Numbered from the stretch's first letter, positions 20,184-31,958 are shown. The stretch: 64,000 bases of DNA from Mycobacterium botniense (GCF_010723305.1 NZ_BLKW01000004.1:1426001-1490000), one strand, 5' to 3'. Numbers and translations are program-made. Notes: a model not told the origin generated them from the letters alone.

Positions 20184-20816
20184 GTGGTCACAACGATCTC
20201 GAAAGCTCCCGACGGCGCTCGCGCCGCCGCCGATGCCAGCCGAATTATGCAGGCGACCGTGGAGTGCTTCCGTGAGCTTGGTTACGGAAAGTCTTCGATG
20301 AAGAAGATCGCGGCCAGGGCTGGGGTTTCTCAGGCGCTGGTGCAGTATCACTTCGAGACCAAGGCCAAGCTCTTCGAGTCGACGAAGGCGAATCTGGCCC
20401 AGACATTGCTCGCGGCGGCCGCGGAGTCCCTGCCCCGCGGAAAGTCGGTTCGCGAAGCCCTGCTTGAGGCGGCCGATCTCGTTTACCAGTTGTTCATCAG
20501 CGACCTCGACGCGGTCACATTCACGGTGGAGTTCGCCGCGGCAGCCAATCACAACGAACTTTTACGAAAAGCATATGTGGGCTACCGAGATGCTCTGCGC
20601 CGGCAATTCGCCAATGTGCTCCGCGATATTGCCGGTGAGCGCACACCGACCGGTCTGATCGACGAAACTGTCCGCTTGATCGAGAGCGGGTTGCTCGGCA
20701 TGTCGATGCAACGCCCATTCGTTTCTGACGAACGGAGCTTCCGGGCCGGTTTCGACTCCTATATCGACACTGTCACCTCACGCTTCATCGACAAATTAGA
20801 ATCGGTGTCAGCATGA
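20184..20816 (+). CDS. TetR-family transcriptional regulator
   Basis: The 210-residue regulator has an N-terminal TetR DNA-binding domain. Helices 2-3 read MKKIAARAGVSQALVQYHFETKAKLFEST (about residues 39-68), a textbook TetR helix-turn-helix. The C-terminal ligand domain is not assignable to a known effector class. It begins with GTG, and an AGGAG lies about 10 bases before it. Divergent placement from the MFS transporter and a cluster of identical palindromes in between make these two the likely regulon. Any control of the downstream pks locus, 680 bases away, is speculative. Confidence 0.88.
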   Translation: MVTTISKAPDGARAAADASRIMQATVECFRELGYGKSSMKKIAARAGVSQALVQYHFETKAKLFESTKANLAQTLLAAAAESLPRGKSVREALLEAADLVYQLFISDLDAVTFTVEFAAAANHNELLRKAYVGYRDALRRQFANVLRDIAGERTPTGLIDETVRLIESGLLGMSMQRPFVSDERSFRAGFDSYIDTVTSRFIDKLESVSA

Positions 20817-21163
20817 GCGTGGAGATCCAACGTTCCGACGGCACTGCAAATGCCTCAAGATGCTCTGGCTTGACGAGATCACCCCACTCAGCAAATCGAA
20901 TTTCATCACGTCTACTGAACCACGGGATAGTGGGAGCAGGTGAACGGCCATGGATCAGCCACGTGTCGCCGGGGTTCCTATGAGGAGCACCGGTTGCTGG
21001 CGTTCTGACCGTATTGGTGTGCTTGACCTGCTGAGAGAGGTTGACGGGGCCACGGCAACCCATCTGCCCAGAGAATATTGGCGACGTCAACTCTGGGTTC
21101 TTTGTGGTATTGGAGATCGATGGCGCGCCCCGCCCTGTTGGTCGTATCTAACAATCCTGGAAA

Positions 21164-21181
21164 ACTGCAACTAGACTGCAA
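21164..21181. promoter_or_regulatory. 7-4-7 direct repeat, candidate response-regulator box 1
   Basis: ACTGCAA at 21164-21170 is repeated exactly at 21175-21181 with a 4-base spacer. Two 7-mers at 11-base spacing is the layout bound head-to-tail by OmpR/PhoP-class regulators. The 7-mer is not the PhoP consensus. Confidence 0.4.
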
Positions 21182-21289
21182 TTATAGCAGTCTGCCATGA
21201 CAACAAAATACTGGCCGATCTGTCGGGCGGGCAAACTGCAGGATTATTTTGAGTGACGAGGTTGTCCGGGATGCGGCTTTCGGGAAGCG

Positions 21290-21307
21290 TAACGATCAGG
21301 TAACGAT
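21290..21307. promoter_or_regulatory. 7-4-7 direct repeat, candidate response-regulator box 2
   Basis: TAACGAT occurs twice with a 4-base spacer (cagg), giving the same 11-base periodicity as the repeat 126 bases upstream. It ends about 190 bases before the pks start. The two boxes share geometry but not sequence, so they may bind different regulators. Confidence 0.4.
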
Positions 21308-21500
21308 CGGCCCAAATAGCACAAGCGTGATCGCACGTCGAATAGCGTTCTGAAGCTAGGCCGCTGACGTACCCGATAGCCCCTCATACGGGCACGGAAT
21401 CAATTGGCGCAGATGTCGGCAATCCGAGTAGTCAAGGAGATGCCGAGCCGGGAGTCGCGCAGCGGACAAGGCTACTTAGTCGTTGCCGTGAGGAGGCGGA

Positions 21501-24500
21501 GTGGTTTCATTCGCAGCAGTTGGTGATCGAGCGTACCGCTCGGCTTCAGGCTATTGTTTCTCCACTATGGGCGACACACCTGTCACTCCCGTTGCGGTCA
21601 TCGGCATGGCGTGCCGGCTCCCCGGCGGTATCGACTCTCCCGAACGCCTGTGGGAAGCGCTGGTGCGCGGCGACGACTTGGTCACCGAGATTCCCCCCGA
21701 CCGATGGGACGCCGACGCCTACTACGACCCGGAGCCGGGTGTGCCCGGACGGTCGGTGTCGAGGTGGGGCGCGTTCCTCGATGACATCGCGGGCTTCGAT
21801 GCAGAGTTTTTCGGGATCAATGAGCGGGACGCGACCGCGATCGACCCGCAGCACCGCTTGTTGCTCGAGACCTCCTGGGAGGCCATGGAGCACGCCGGTC
21901 TCAGTCCGGGGGCACTGGCCGACTCCCTGACCGGAGTGTTCGTGGGCTTGACCCATGGCGACTACCAATTGGTCGCGGACGCCGACACTCTGGAAGGGCC
22001 CTACGGGTTCACCGGCACCAGTTTCAGTCTGGCCTCCGGGCGCATCGCCTACACGCTGGGCGTCCACGGTCCCGCGGTCACGTTGGACACGGCATGTTCG
22101 TCCGGTCTGTTGGCCGTGCACATGGCGTGCCGCAACCTGCACGACGGCGAAAGCGACCTTGCCTTCGCGGGCGGCGCCACCGTGATGCTGGATCCGCGGA
22201 AGTTCGTCTCGGGGTCGGCGCAGGGTATGTTGTCGCCCACCGGACGCTGTCATGCGTTCGACGTCGCCGCCGACGGGTTCGTGTCATCCGAGGGTTGCGT
22301 CGTGGTGCTGCTCAAGCGGTTGCCGGATGCGGTGCGCGACGGCGACCGGATTCTGGCCGTCATCCGCGGCACCGCCGCCAATCAGGATGGCCGCACCGTG
22401 AATATCGCGACACCGTCGTCGACCGCGCAGACCGTCGTGTACCGCGCGGCACTCAGGGCGGCGGGGGTGAACGCTGCCAGCATCGGTATGGTCGAAGCGC
22501 ACGGCCCCGGCACCCCGGTGGGTGATCCCATCGAATACGCGAGCCTGGCGGAGGTTTACGGTATCAACGGCCCCTGCGCGCTGGGCTCGGTGAAAACGAA
22601 TTTCGGGCACGCCCAGGCGGCATCCGGTGTTCTGGGGCTGATGAAGGCGATCCTCGCCGTACAGCACGGGGTGGTTCCGCCGAATCTGCACTTCACCCGT
22701 CTACCCGATGACCTCGCTCGAATCGACACGAAACTCTTTGTGCCACAAGAGGTCACGCCCTGGCCTACCAACGGGAACCACCCGCGGCGGGTGGCCGTGT
22801 CGTCATATGGGCTCTCGGGGACCAACGTGCACGCCATTGTCGAACAAGCACCGCAGGCTCCCGAGGCCGGGACGGCGCCGACCGTCTCCACCGAGCCGGC
22901 GTCAGCGGCGCCGCTGCTGTTTTCGCTGTCGTCCACCTCGCCCGAGGAGTTGCGCCGCACCGCGGGCCGGCTGGCCGACTGGCTTCACGCCCACGCCGAG
23001 GTCGCGTTACCGGATCTGGCCTACACCCTGGCGCGCCGGCGCGCCCACCGCCCGGTCCGCACCGCAGTGATCGCCCGCGACCGGTCGCAGCTCACGGAGG
23101 CCCTGCGGCAGGTCGCCGACGGTGACACGCCGTATCAAGCCGCGGCCGGACGCGACGACCGCGGACCGGTGTGGGTGTTCTCCGGGCAGGGTTCGCAATG
23201 GGCGCGGATGGGTGCGGAGCTGCTCGCGGCGGAACCGGTGTTCGCCGCGACGGTCGCCGCGGCGGAGCCGATCATCGCCCGGGAGTCCGGGTTTTCGGTG
23301 ACCGAGGCCATGTCAGCGCCGGAGATGGTCACCGGTATCGAGCGCATCCAGCCGACGCTGTTCACCATGCAGGTCGCGCTGGCCGCCACGATGGGCTCGT
23401 ACGGGGTGCGCCCGGGCGCGGTGATCGGGCATTCGCTGGGCGAGGCCGCGGCCGCCGTGGTCGCGGGAGCGCTGTCACTGGAGGACGGGGCGCGTGTCAT
23501 CTGCCGGCGCTCGCGGCTGATGTCGCGTATCGCCGGTGCCGGCGCCATGGCGTCGGTGGAGCTGCCGGCCCAGCAGGTGCTGTCGGAGCTGATGGCCCGG
23601 GGTGTCAACGACGTCGTGGTGGCAGTGGTGGCTTCCCCGCAGTCCACGGTGATCGGTGGCGCCACCCAGACGGTTCGCGAGCTGGTCGCGGCGTGGGAGC
23701 AGCGTAACGTGATGGCCCGCGAGGTGGCCGTCGATGTGGCTTCGCACTCTCCCCAGGTCGATCCGATTCTCGACGAACTGGCCGAGGTCCTGGCGGAGCT
23801 ACAGCCGAAGGCCCCGGAGGTTCCGTATTACTCGGCGACATTATTCGACCCGCGCGAGCAGCCGGTGTGCGACGCCGGTTACTGGGTGGAGAACCTGCGT
23901 CACACGGTGCGGTTCGCCGCAGCCGTGCAGGCGGCGCTGGAGGACGGCTACCGGGTCTTCGCGGAGCTGGCGCCCCACCCACTGCTCACGCACCCCATCG
24001 AACAGACCGCCCGAAGCCTCGACATGGCGATCGCCGCCCTGGCCGGCATGCGCCGCGAGCAGCAGCTGCCGTATGGGCTGCGCGGTTTGCTGGCTGACCT
24101 CTACAGCGCAGGGGCGGCGGTGGACTTCTCGGTGCTGTATCCCGAGGGGCGGCTGGTCGACGCGCCCCTTCCGACCTGGACTCACCGTCCGCTGCTGTTG
24201 GCCCGCGACGGTCAGGACTCGCAGACCCACGGCGTGTGCAGCGTCTCGGTGCATCCGCTGCTGGGCTCGCATGTGCGGCTTCCGGAGGAGCCCGAACGGC
24301 ACGCCTGGCAGGCTGAGGTCGGCACCGCGGCGCTGCCCTGGCTGGCCGACCACCAGATACACAGCGTGGCAGCCCTTCCCGGGGCCGCCTACTGCGAGAT
24401 GGCCTTAGCGGCGGCTCACTCTGTGCTCGGCGAGTCGTCCGAGGTCCATGACATCAGGTTCGAGCAGATGCTGTTGCTCGATGAGCGCACCACGGTGGGC

Positions 24501-27500
24501 GTGGTCGCGTCGGTCGTGTCACCGGGTGTGGTCAGCTTCACCGTGCAGACCAGCCAGGACGGTGAACACGTGCGGCGGGCCACCGCGATGCTGCGCGCCG
24601 TCGAGGATGCCGACTCCCCGCCCGCCCAGGACCTGGCCGCCCTGCTGGCAGCGCACCCGTGCCGCGTGGACGGCGCCGAACTGCGTGAGCGGTTGGGTAA
24701 ACGCGGAATCGGCTATGGTCCGGCCTTCACCGGACTTGCGGCTGTGTACACCGCTGAGGGGACAGTCAGCACCCTGCTGGCCGAGGTGGGCTTGCCAAGT
24801 TCGATTCGTTCGCAACAGGCTGCCTACGGTGTGCACCCGGCCCTGCTGGACGCCTGTTTCCAGGCTGTGGCAGCCCACCCCACCGTCCAGGAGGTCAGTC
24901 AAAACGGGTTGCTGTTACCGCTAGGTGTACGGCGGTTGCGTGCCTACGGTCCGGTGCGAGACGCCCGTTACTGCTCGGTGCGGGTGACCGCAGTGAACGG
25001 CACCGCGGAGGCCGACCTCGACGTCTTTACCGAGCACGGAACCGTCGTGCTGGCGGTGCGCGGCCTGCAGATGGGCACCGGGGTCTCGCAGAGCGCTGAC
25101 CGCGCCCGCGTCCTGGGTGAGCGGTTGCTCGCCATTGAATGGCGGCCCCGAGAGCTTCCCGACGTCGACCATGTTCATGCGGGAACGTGGCTTCTGGTCA
25201 GTACCTCCCCTGCTGCGGAGGAGGCGGCGACCACATTGGCTGATGCGTTGAAACTCTTTGGCGCACAATGTACGTCCGTATGCTGGCCGCAGCACGGCGA
25301 CCCTGTGTCGAACGGGGAACCGCTGACAAGCCGTCTTCGTGCCGGCCGCTTCGACGGAGTGGTCGTCTTGACGGGACCCAACACCGGTGCATCGGACGAC
25401 GAGTGTGCGCTGCGCGGCGGTCAGTATGTGCAGCAGCTGGTCCACATTGCCCGCCAGTTGCCCGATATCCCGGGCGAGCCGCCCCGCTTGTACGTCGTGA
25501 CCAGGAACGCGCAGATGGTCGTCGCCGGCGACCGGCCGAACCTAGAGCACGGGGGGCTGCGGGGCTTGGTGCGGGTGATCGGCACCGAGCATCCGCATCT
25601 GCGCGCCACTCAAATCGACATCGACGAGGCAACCGATGCCGAGCAGCTGGCCCGGCAATTGCTGAGTGGATCTGCGGAGGACGAAACCGCGTGGCGCAAC
25701 GGCCAGTGGTATACCGCGCGGCTGTGCGCGGCTCCGCTGCGTCCCGAGGAGCGGCGCACCACCGTCGTCAACCACGACCGCGACGGGATGCGCCTGCAGA
25801 TCCGCACGCCCGGTGACCTCGAATCGATGGAACTGGCCGCGTTCGACCGGGTTGCCCCTGGGCCCGGACAGATCGAGGTCGCGGTCACTGCGTCCAGTGT
25901 CAACTTCGCCGATGTGCTGGTGGCATTCGGCCGCTACCCCAGCTTCGAGGGGCGACTGCCGCAGCTGGGCACCGACTTCGCCGGCGTGGTGACCGCAGTC
26001 GGCCCGGATGTCACCGGGCATCAAGTCGGTGACCATGTCGGGGGCCTGTCCCCCAACGGGTGTTGGGGGACGTTCGTCACGTGTGACGCCAACGTCGCGG
26101 TCCCGCTGCCGCCGGGGCTGGCCGACGAGCAGGCCGCAGCGGTGAGCACCGCACACGCCACCGCCTGGTACGGCCTGCACGACCTGGCCCGGATCGCCCC
26201 GGGCGACAAGGTGTTGATCCACTCCGCAACCGGTGGCGTGGGGCAGGCGGCGATCGCTATAGCCCGCGCCGCCAGCGCTGAGATCTTCGCTACCGCGGGT
26301 AGTGAGCAGCGTCGACAGTTGTTGCGCGACATGGGAATTGAGCATGTCTATGATTCGCGCAGCATCGAGTTCGCCGAGCTGATCCGCCACGACACCGGCG
26401 GGTATGGTGTCGACATCGTGCTCAACTCGGTGACCGGGGCTGCGCAGCGCGCCGGCATCGAACTGCTGGCGTTCGGTGGACGATTCATCGAAATCGGTAA
26501 ACGCGACATCTATGGGGACACCCGGCTGGGGCTCTTTCCGTTCCGCCGCAACCTCGCGTTTTACGGCGTCGACGTGGGTTTGATGACCGTCAGCCACCCG
26601 CAGAAGATCCGCGAGCTGCTGACGACGGTATACCGGCTCACTGCCGACGGCGTACTGCCGATGCCGGAAAGCACACACTACCCGCTCGCTGATGCGGCCA
26701 CCGCCATCCGTGTGATGGGAGCGGCCCAGCACACCGGCAAACTCGTGCTCGACATTCCGCGGGCCGGGCACAGCCGGGTGGTGGTGCCGCCGGAGCAGAC
26801 CCCGGTCTTTCGTCGCGACGGCGCCTACATCATCACCGGCGGCTTGGGTGGTCTCGGGCTGTTCCTCGCGGAGAAGATGGCCGCGGCAGGATGCGGGCGT
26901 ATTGTCCTGTCTTCCCGCTCCCAGCCGAAACTCCAGCAGCTGGAGACGATCGAGCTCATCCGCGCGATCGGCGCCGACGTCGTCGTGGAGTGCGGCGATA
27001 TCGCCGAGCCGGGGACCGCGCAGCGGCTGGTGGCCGCGGCGACCGCGACCGGGTTACCGCTGCGGGGAGTGCTGCACGCAGCGGCGGTGGTTGAGGATGC
27101 CACGCTGGCCAACATCACCGATGAGCTCGTAGAGCGGGACTGGGCGCCGAAGGTGTTCGGCGCATGGCACTTGCACCGGGCCACCGCCGGGCAGCCATTG
27201 GACTGGTTCTGCTCGTTCTCGTCGGCGGCCGCATTGGTGGGTTCACCCGGTCAGGGCGCCTACGCCGCGGCGAACAGCTGGCTGGACGCGTTCAGCCACT
27301 GGCGCCGGGCGCAGGGCTTGCCGGCGACCGCGATCGCGTGGGGGGCATGGGCCGAGGTCGGCCGTGCCACGGCTTTGGCCGACGCTTCGGGCGCCGCAAT
27401 CACCCCCGATGAGGGCGCCTACGCGTTCGAGACACTGCTGCGCCACGACCGCGGCTACACCGGATACGCGCCGATCGGCGAGGTGCCGTGGTTGATCTCA

Positions 27501-27839
27501 CTTGCGCAGCGCAGCCCGTTCGCTGAAGCGTTCAAATCAGCCGGGCAAAGCCGCAGGGGCACAAGCGAATTCCTCGCTGAATTGAATTCGCTCCCACAGG
27601 AGGAGTGGCCCGCCCGGCTGCGGCGGCTGATCTCCGATCAAGTCAGCCTGATCCTGCGCCGCAGCGTCGACCCCGATCGTCCGCTCTCCGAATACGGCGT
27701 TGACTCGCTGGGTAACCTCGAACTGCGCACCCGCATCGAGACCGAAACGGGCATCCGTATCACCTCCACAGATATCACCACCGTTCGCGGTTTGGCGGGG
27801 CTGCTATGCGAAAAACTAGCGCCCGCGGAGGCCGCCTGA
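21501..27839 (+). CDS. iterative type I polyketide synthase, Pks5/MAS family
   Basis: This 2112-residue fully reducing synthase is predicted to elongate a fatty starter into a methyl-branched chain. Domains in order: ketosynthase (about 28-450; C199 in DTACSSG, H334, H370), acyltransferase (555-860; S645 in GHSLGE), dehydratase (about 930-1210; histidine in [15 protein letters not shown]), enoylreductase (about 1430-1730; ATGGVGQAA), ketoreductase (about 1750-1980; GGLGGLGL) and acyl carrier protein (about 2030-2105; serine in GVDSLGNLE). The VASH acyltransferase motif predicts methylmalonyl-CoA use. Similarity to M. tuberculosis Pks5/Pks2 is strong throughout. The GTG at 21501 has a GAGGAGG site; ATG 21567 begins the conserved core but has none. 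No domain looks inactivated. It heads the lipid operon; the next gene is papA, 49 bases on. Confidence 0.95.
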   Translation: MVSFAAVGDRAYRSASGYCFSTMGDTPVTPVAVIGMACRLPGGIDSPERLWEALVRGDDLVTEIPPDRWDADAYYDPEPGVPGRSVSRWGAFLDDIAGFDAEFFGINERDATAIDPQHRLLLETSWEAMEHAGLSPGALADSLTGVFVGLTHGDYQLVADADTLEGPYGFTGTSFSLASGRIAYTLGVHGPAVTLDTACSSGLLAVHMACRNLHDGESDLAFAGGATVMLDPRKFVSGSAQGMLSPTGRCHAFDVAADGFVSSEGCVVVLLKRLPDAVRDGDRILAVIRGTAANQDGRTVNIATPSSTAQTVVYRAALRAAGVNAASIGMVEAHGPGTPVGDPIEYASLAEVYGINGPCALGSVKTNFGHAQAASGVLGLMKAILAVQHGVVPPNLHFTRLPDDLARIDTKLFVPQEVTPWPTNGNHPRRVAVSSYGLSGTNVHAIVEQAPQAPEAGTAPTVSTEPASAAPLLFSLSSTSPEELRRTAGRLADWLHAHAEVALPDLAYTLARRRAHRPVRTAVIARDRSQLTEALRQVADGDTPYQAAAGRDDRGPVWVFSGQGSQWARMGAELLAAEPVFAATVAAAEPIIARESGFSVTEAMSAPEMVTGIERIQPTLFTMQVALAATMGSYGVRPGAVIGHSLGEAAAAVVAGALSLEDGARVICRRSRLMSRIAGAGAMASVELPAQQVLSELMARGVNDVVVAVVASPQSTVIGGATQTVRELVAAWEQRNVMAREVAVDVASHSPQVDPILDELAEVLAELQPKAPEVPYYSATLFDPREQPVCDAGYWVENLRHTVRFAAAVQAALEDGYRVFAELAPHPLLTHPIEQTARSLDMAIAALAGMRREQQLPYGLRGLLADLYSAGAAVDFSVLYPEGRLVDAPLPTWTHRPLLLARDGQDSQTHGVCSVSVHPLLGSHVRLPEEPERHAWQAEVGTAALPWLADHQIHSVAALPGAAYCEMALAAAHSVLGESSEVHDIRFEQMLLLDERTTVGVVASVVSPGVVSFTVQTSQDGEHVRRATAMLRAVEDADSPPAQDLAALLAAHPCRVDGAELRERLGKRGIGYGPAFTGLAAVYTAEGTVSTLLAEVGLPSSIRSQQAAYGVHPALLDACFQAVAAHPTVQEVSQNGLLLPLGVRRLRAYGPVRDARYCSVRVTAVNGTAEADLDVFTEHGTVVLAVRGLQMGTGVSQSADRARVLGERLLAIEWRPRELPDVDHVHAGTWLLVSTSPAAEEAATTLADALKLFGAQCTSVCWPQHGDPVSNGEPLTSRLRAGRFDGVVVLTGPNTGASDDECALRGGQYVQQLVHIARQLPDIPGEPPRLYVVTRNAQMVVAGDRPNLEHGGLRGLVRVIGTEHPHLRATQIDIDEATDAEQLARQLLSGSAEDETAWRNGQWYTARLCAAPLRPEERRTTVVNHDRDGMRLQIRTPGDLESMELAAFDRVAPGPGQIEVAVTASSVNFADVLVAFGRYPSFEGRLPQLGTDFAGVVTAVGPDVTGHQVGDHVGGLSPNGCWGTFVTCDANVAVPLPPGLADEQAAAVSTAHATAWYGLHDLARIAPGDKVLIHSATGGVGQAAIAIARAASAEIFATAGSEQRRQLLRDMGIEHVYDSRSIEFAELIRHDTGGYGVDIVLNSVTGAAQRAGIELLAFGGRFIEIGKRDIYGDTRLGLFPFRRNLAFYGVDVGLMTVSHPQKIRELLTTVYRLTADGVLPMPESTHYPLADAATAIRVMGAAQHTGKLVLDIPRAGHSRVVVPPEQTPVFRRDGAYIITGGLGGLGLFLAEKMAAAGCGRIVLSSRSQPKLQQLETIELIRAIGADVVVECGDIAEPGTAQRLVAAATATGLPLRGVLHAAAVVEDATLANITDELVERDWAPKVFGAWHLHRATAGQPLDWFCSFSSAAALVGSPGQGAYAAANSWLDAFSHWRRAQGLPATAIAWGAWAEVGRATALADASGAAITPDEGAYAFETLLRHDRGYTGYAPIGEVPWLISLAQRSPFAEAFKSAGQSRRGTSEFLAELNSLPQEEWPARLRRLISDQVSLILRRSVDPDRPLSEYGVDSLGNLELRTRIETETGIRITSTDITTVRGLAGLLCEKLAPAEAA

Positions 27840-27840
27840 C

Positions 27841-27856
27841 AGCGGAAAAGTCCGCT
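27841..27856 (+). other. small intercistronic hairpin pks-papA
   Basis: AGCGGA and TCCGCT form a perfect 6-base stem with a 4-base loop directly after the pks stop. It could protect the 3' end or tune papA expression. It is too weak, and followed by too strong a ribosome site, to be a sure terminator. Confidence 0.35.
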
Positions 27857-27888
27857 CAACCAGCGACAGCGAAGCAGAGGAGGAGACG

Positions 27889-29352
27889 TTGTTCATCGGC
27901 GCAGGGGCGGTGAAAGTGGGAACGCTTTATGACTGGGTGCCGGGCCCAGGTTCAGTGGTCACGTGGCATCCGTCAGCTGCCTCGCTTGCCAAAGCCCGGG
28001 AAGCGCCGACGAGTCCGGTGCCGGCCAGCTATATGCAAGCCCAACATCTTCGGGGCTTTTGCGAGTTCGCAGCGCAGGGACTTGATTATTCGCGGCTGGT
28101 CATGGGCTCCTGGGATATACCGGGCCGCTGCGATATCCGAGCGATGACATATGTCATCAATTCGCATCTGCGCCGGCACGACACCTATCGCAGCTGGTTT
28201 GACTATCACGACATGGACCACATCGTCCGCCATACCCTCGCCAGCCCCGCCGATATCGAATTTGTCCCCACTCAGCATGGTGAGATGACGCCGGCAGAAT
28301 GGCAGCACTACTTGTTGTCCATCCCCGATCCATTGCACTGGGAATGCTTCAGCTTCGGCGTGATTCAACGGCCGGACCATTTCACGTTCTGTGTGATTGT
28401 CGATCATCTGCACACCGACCCGATGCTGATGGCGTTGTTGTACATGGAGCTCTACGTGACGTACAACGCTCTGGTGGCCGGTGCAGCACCTGTTGCGTTG
28501 CCGCCCGCTGGCAGCTACGACGAGTACTGCGTGCGTCAACGGCAGTACACATCGACGCTGAGCCTGGATTCCCCGCCGGTGCGCAAATGGATCGAGTTCG
28601 CCGAAAACAACGGCGGAACCCTTCCCGACTTTCCGCTGCCACTTGGCGATCCGACAATACCCTGCGGCGGGGACATCGTCACCGAGCAGCTGATGGACAA
28701 GCAACAAACGGCCCGATTCGAATCCGCCTGCGTTGAGGCCGGCGCCCGATTCAGCGGTGGTTTGTTCGCCTGCGTGGCTCTGGCACAGTATCGGTTGACC
28801 GGCGCCGAAACGTACTACGGGCTTACCCCGTTTGACAAGCGCAGCACACCAGCGGAGTTTCTGACGGCGGGCTGGTTCACCGGGGTCATCCCGTTCACGA
28901 TCCCGGTCGACCCGACATCGTTCGGTGAGACCGCCCGAGCCGCGCAGGCCTCCTTCGACTCGAATACCGAGCTCGCGAACGTGCCGTTCGACCGGGTGCT
29001 GGAATTGGCGCCCTGGCTGAGAAGGCCAGGACCGAACTTCACGATGCTGAACTACATGGACGCCGGTCTTCCCCCGCTTTCCGCTGTCGTCGCCTCCCAC
29101 TTGGACGGGGCGAACGCCGGCGCCTACTGTGACGCACGAAACCCTGCACATCTCTACATGTCGGTGGGACGACTCTTCGATGAGGTCTCGATGACGGTGT
29201 TCTTCCCCAACAACCCCGTCGCCCGGGAATCCGTCATCCGCTACATGGAGGCGGTCAAGTCCATGTGCGTCCGTGTCGCCGAGGGCAGCGATGCGACGGC
29301 ACCTCTGCACAACGGCGCTCCCGCATTAGTGCGTTTGGATCCACAGAGATAG
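27889..29352 (+). CDS. PapA-type polyketide-associated acyltransferase
   Basis: This 487-residue acyltransferase of the PapA family condenses a PKS-bound or CoA-bound acyl chain with a sugar hydroxyl. The catalytic HxxxD motif is H173-LHT-D177. Family blocks are clear: LYDWVPGPGSVVTWHPS, PASYMQAQHLR, DIRAMTYVINSHLRRHDTY, and AGWFTGVIPFTIPV. It resembles the sulfolipid PapA1/PapA2 and acyltrehalose/LOS PapA3/PapA4 proteins rather than PapA5. The start is TTG with a GAGGAGGAGA ribosome site just upstream; the family usually begins MF-I, as here. Immediate linkage to the pks gene mirrors the pks2-papA1 and pks5-papA4 pairs. Confidence 0.92.
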   Translation: MFIGAGAVKVGTLYDWVPGPGSVVTWHPSAASLAKAREAPTSPVPASYMQAQHLRGFCEFAAQGLDYSRLVMGSWDIPGRCDIRAMTYVINSHLRRHDTYRSWFDYHDMDHIVRHTLASPADIEFVPTQHGEMTPAEWQHYLLSIPDPLHWECFSFGVIQRPDHFTFCVIVDHLHTDPMLMALLYMELYVTYNALVAGAAPVALPPAGSYDEYCVRQRQYTSTLSLDSPPVRKWIEFAENNGGTLPDFPLPLGDPTIPCGGDIVTEQLMDKQQTARFESACVEAGARFSGGLFACVALAQYRLTGAETYYGLTPFDKRSTPAEFLTAGWFTGVIPFTIPVDPTSFGETARAAQASFDSNTELANVPFDRVLELAPWLRRPGPNFTMLNYMDAGLPPLSAVVASHLDGANAGAYCDARNPAHLYMSVGRLFDEVSMTVFFPNNPVARESVIRYMEAVKSMCVRVAEGSDATAPLHNGAPALVRLDPQR

Positions 29353-29411
29353 CAACTCACTTGTCGGGATTAAGGCTTTGCAATGAAGGCATCTGATTCA
29401 CTCGCACATCC

Positions 29412-30662
29412 ATGAAATTTGTTTTGGCGGTCCACGGGACTCGCGGCGATGTCGAGCCCTGCGCTGCCGTCGGTCGTGAACTGCTTCGCCGGGGACATGA
29501 AGTGCGCATGGCGGTTCCCCCCAACCTGGTCGGCTTTGTCGAATCCGCCGGGCTTGCCGCGGTCGCTTACGGGCCGGACTCGCAGGAGCAGCTGAACACG
29601 GACTTCGTCCGCAACTTTTGGACGATCCAGAATCCGATCACGGTGGTGCGGGCCGCAGCGGAGCACCTCACCCAGGGCTGGGCGGAGATGAGCAGGACTC
29701 TCACCTCGCTGGCCGACGGGGCCGACCTCATCCTGACAGGTGCGCTCTATCAGGCCGTGGCCGCGAACGTCGCGGAATACTACGACATCCCGATGGTCGC
29801 GTTGCATTGCTTTCCGCTGCGGACCAACGGCCAGCTCATTCCGAAGCTGCCGGCGCCGGTGATTCGCGCGACGATTTCGGCAATCTGGTGGCTGCATGGG
29901 CGCATGACGAAGGACGCTGAAGACGCTCAACGCCGTGAATTGGGGCTTCCCCAGACGAGCACTCCCTTGGAGCGCCGGATCGTGGAGCGGGGATATGTCG
30001 AGATCCAGGCTTATGAGGAGCTCTGCTTTCCCGGGCTGGCAGCCGAGTGGTCGAAGTGGGAAAAGCGACGGCCTTTTGTCGGCGCGCTGACCATGGAATT
30101 GCCGACCAATTCGGATGATGAGGTCGCATCATGGATTGCCGCCGGAACACCACCGATCGCCTTCTGCTTCGGAAGCATGCCGATCGAATCCCCGGCGGAG
30201 ACGGTCACGATGATCGGCAAAGCCTGCGCGCAATTGGGCGAGCGAGCGTTACTTTGTTCCGGTGCCAGTGATTTCACTCATGCACCACAGTACAGCCACG
30301 TGAAAGTCGTCGGGCTGGTTAACTACGCGGCGATCTTTCCAACATGCCGGGCGGTCGTCCACCACGGCGGCGCAGGAACCACAGCCTTAGGCATGCGGGC
30401 GGGTGTGCCCATGTTGATCCTGTGGCTTGGCACCGATCAGCCCATCTGGGCGGCTATGCTCCGCAAACTAAAAGTTGGTGCCGCCCGGCGCTTTTCGCGT
30501 ACCACACCGGAATCGCTGGTCGCTGACCTGCGTAAAATTCTCACGCCGCGATACACGAGCCGGGCCCGGGAGATCGCCGCTCGAATGACCAAGCCCGAAG
30601 CCAGCGTCACCGCCGCCGCAGGTCTGGTGGAAAACATCGCCTGCGGGAACAGTGCCGGCTGA
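29412..30662 (+). CDS. UGT-like glycosyltransferase (Rv1524/Rv1526c, GPL Rtf/Gtf family)
   Basis: This GT1-family (GT-B fold) glycosyltransferase has 416 residues. The N-terminal [31 protein letters not shown] is the mycobacterial surface-lipid glycosyltransferase signature. The C-terminal nucleotide-sugar region is [38 protein letters not shown]. Very similar enzymes decorate glycopeptidolipids and phenolic glycolipids and occur in the LOS locus. Sugar donor and acceptor are not predictable. It lies 59 bases downstream of papA in the same direction, so it is probably co-transcribed. No disruption is seen. Confidence 0.92.
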   Translation: MKFVLAVHGTRGDVEPCAAVGRELLRRGHEVRMAVPPNLVGFVESAGLAAVAYGPDSQEQLNTDFVRNFWTIQNPITVVRAAAEHLTQGWAEMSRTLTSLADGADLILTGALYQAVAANVAEYYDIPMVALHCFPLRTNGQLIPKLPAPVIRATISAIWWLHGRMTKDAEDAQRRELGLPQTSTPLERRIVERGYVEIQAYEELCFPGLAAEWSKWEKRRPFVGALTMELPTNSDDEVASWIAAGTPPIAFCFGSMPIESPAETVTMIGKACAQLGERALLCSGASDFTHAPQYSHVKVVGLVNYAAIFPTCRAVVHHGGAGTTALGMRAGVPMLILWLGTDQPIWAAMLRKLKVGAARRFSRTTPESLVADLRKILTPRYTSRAREIAARMTKPEASVTAAAGLVENIACGNSAG

Positions 30663-30790
30663 TCGAAGCCGCGCGGCCCGGCACCGGACGGGTGCGCCGC
30701 GGCGAGGACACCTCCGGTTAAGCGGGCTGCCAGTGGACCAATGTGACGGTAGCGCAGTACAACCGGCTATCGCACGGTAAGGTCTGGGTC

Positions 30791-31516
30791 ATGTGGGGCA
30801 TCGTGCTGTGGATGGCGTTTGTGACGGCGCCAGACCCGGTACGAACAGGTATCGCCATGTTCCTGGTCTCACGGCCACGGCCTCTGCTCAACCTATTCAC
30901 GTTCTGGCTCGGCGGCATGGCAACGAGTATCATCGCCGGTTTCGGCACCGTGTTGCTGCGCGAGTCCTTCCCGGGTTTTGTTCACGACTTGACAACGATG
31001 GCGAAATCTCACGACGGCCGGACGCAGATTGCCATCGGTGTGCTCGCGCTGCTCATCGCCGCGGTGAAAGCGGTGAGCCTGGCGCGGTCACGGACACCGG
31101 TCGCGATCGCGGCCGGCGAATCATCGGGCCCGCTGGCGCAGCCACGAACACCGACCGTGTACCACCGGCTGTTGGGCCGTGCCCGGCAAGTGCTGCAAGA
31201 CGGGCCGCCGTGGGTGGCATTTGTGGCCGGCCTCGGATCTGCGACGCCGCCTGGCGAGTATCTGTTGGTGCTTGCCGCCATCCTCAGCTCGGGAGCCGCA
31301 CTTGGGACACAGCTCATCGCGATCATGGTGTTCACCGCCGGGGCGTTTGTGCTTGTCGAAATCCCGCTCGTCAGCTACCTGGTTGCGCCCGCAAAGACCG
31401 AAGCCATCATGCGGCAGCTGCACGATTGGATGCGGGCTCAGCGGCACCGGATCTTCTGCGCCGGCTTCGTGACGTTGGGGGTGTTCATGATCGCTCAGGG
31501 AATCGGAATCCTCTGA
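30791..31516 (+). CDS. Gap/Sap-like integral membrane protein for surface lipid export
   Basis: This 241-residue multi-spanning membrane protein is of the Gap/Sap family. These partners of MmpL proteins are needed for export of glycopeptidolipids (Gap) and sulfolipid (Sap); Rv1517 at the LOS locus is another member. Features are the N-terminal MWGIVLWMAFVTAPDPVRTGIAMFLVSRPRPLLNLF, several further hydrophobic helices, a hydrophilic central loop, and PPGEYLLVLAAILSSGA. The ATG at 30791 aligns with the family start and has AAGG about 11 bases upstream; GTG 30743 would add 16 residues. A Gap-like protein next to a pks and papA strongly supports an exported acyl-glycolipid product. Confidence 0.88.
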   Translation: MWGIVLWMAFVTAPDPVRTGIAMFLVSRPRPLLNLFTFWLGGMATSIIAGFGTVLLRESFPGFVHDLTTMAKSHDGRTQIAIGVLALLIAAVKAVSLARSRTPVAIAAGESSGPLAQPRTPTVYHRLLGRARQVLQDGPPWVAFVAGLGSATPPGEYLLVLAAILSSGAALGTQLIAIMVFTAGAFVLVEIPLVSYLVAPAKTEAIMRQLHDWMRAQRHRIFCAGFVTLGVFMIAQGIGIL

Positions 31517-31958
31517 GTCGAAACGGCAAATGAGCTTTACGCGACGCCCGCGACCCGGGTGCTGCGTTGGTCACCGAAAGGGGGACAGCTCCGATCGCCG
31601 ATTGTTTTCCTTGCCTGTAGACTTCCAGAATTATCCGGCACGGTTGAGAGGGGAGCTATTGGGGGGGCTGAGCTGCGGTGACCGAGCTGACTCCGGCCCG
31701 CACATGGCTCACGCGCCGTTGTCAACATGTCAGTACCAGCCTCATCTACTCTCTTGCCATGAGTAAGACCCGACGCACTGCCGCGCAGTCCGCCATCGGA
31801 TCTCGTTCTGTTTGGCCGACAACGGCGCAGACCGATCAACTCCGTATACCCACAAGAGCCAAGGGTTTACAGTTCGACGGTGCGGCCATCGCCGGCAGGC
31901 GCGAAACGGCGGGTCACCGCACTTCTGCGCTGCGCACCGCATCGGCCGCGGAGTGCTC
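31517..31958. other. 442-base gap, Gap-like gene to sulfotransferase
   Basis: No gene or repeat is supported. Reading frames here are short and shift between strands. A run of eight G lies near 31660. A separate promoter for the sulfotransferase gene is possible, so the first operon may end at the Gap-like gene. Confidence 0.35.

Larger units (their letters stand above)
20817..21500. other. 684-base AT-richer intergenic region upstream of the pks gene
   Basis: No convincing gene is seen. Base composition is less GC-rich than the surroundings, notably at 21150-21260. A minus-strand reading at about 20785-21090 encodes a protein-like stretch but has poor mycobacterial codon use and no recognised family. 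Two 7-4-7 direct repeats (listed separately) and a GAGGAGG ribosome site directly before 21501 suggest the pks promoter region lies here. It may also hold remnants of older genes. Confidence 0.5.

Noticed and set aside
20785..21090. Minus-strand 101-codon frame between tetR and pks
   Set aside because: Third-position GC is near random, no ribosome site or family similarity is recognised, and it overlaps the end of tetR.
21501..21567. Upstream N-terminal extension of the PKS considered as a separate leader peptide
   Set aside because: It is in frame with the PKS and carries the only good ribosome site, so it is kept as the PKS start.
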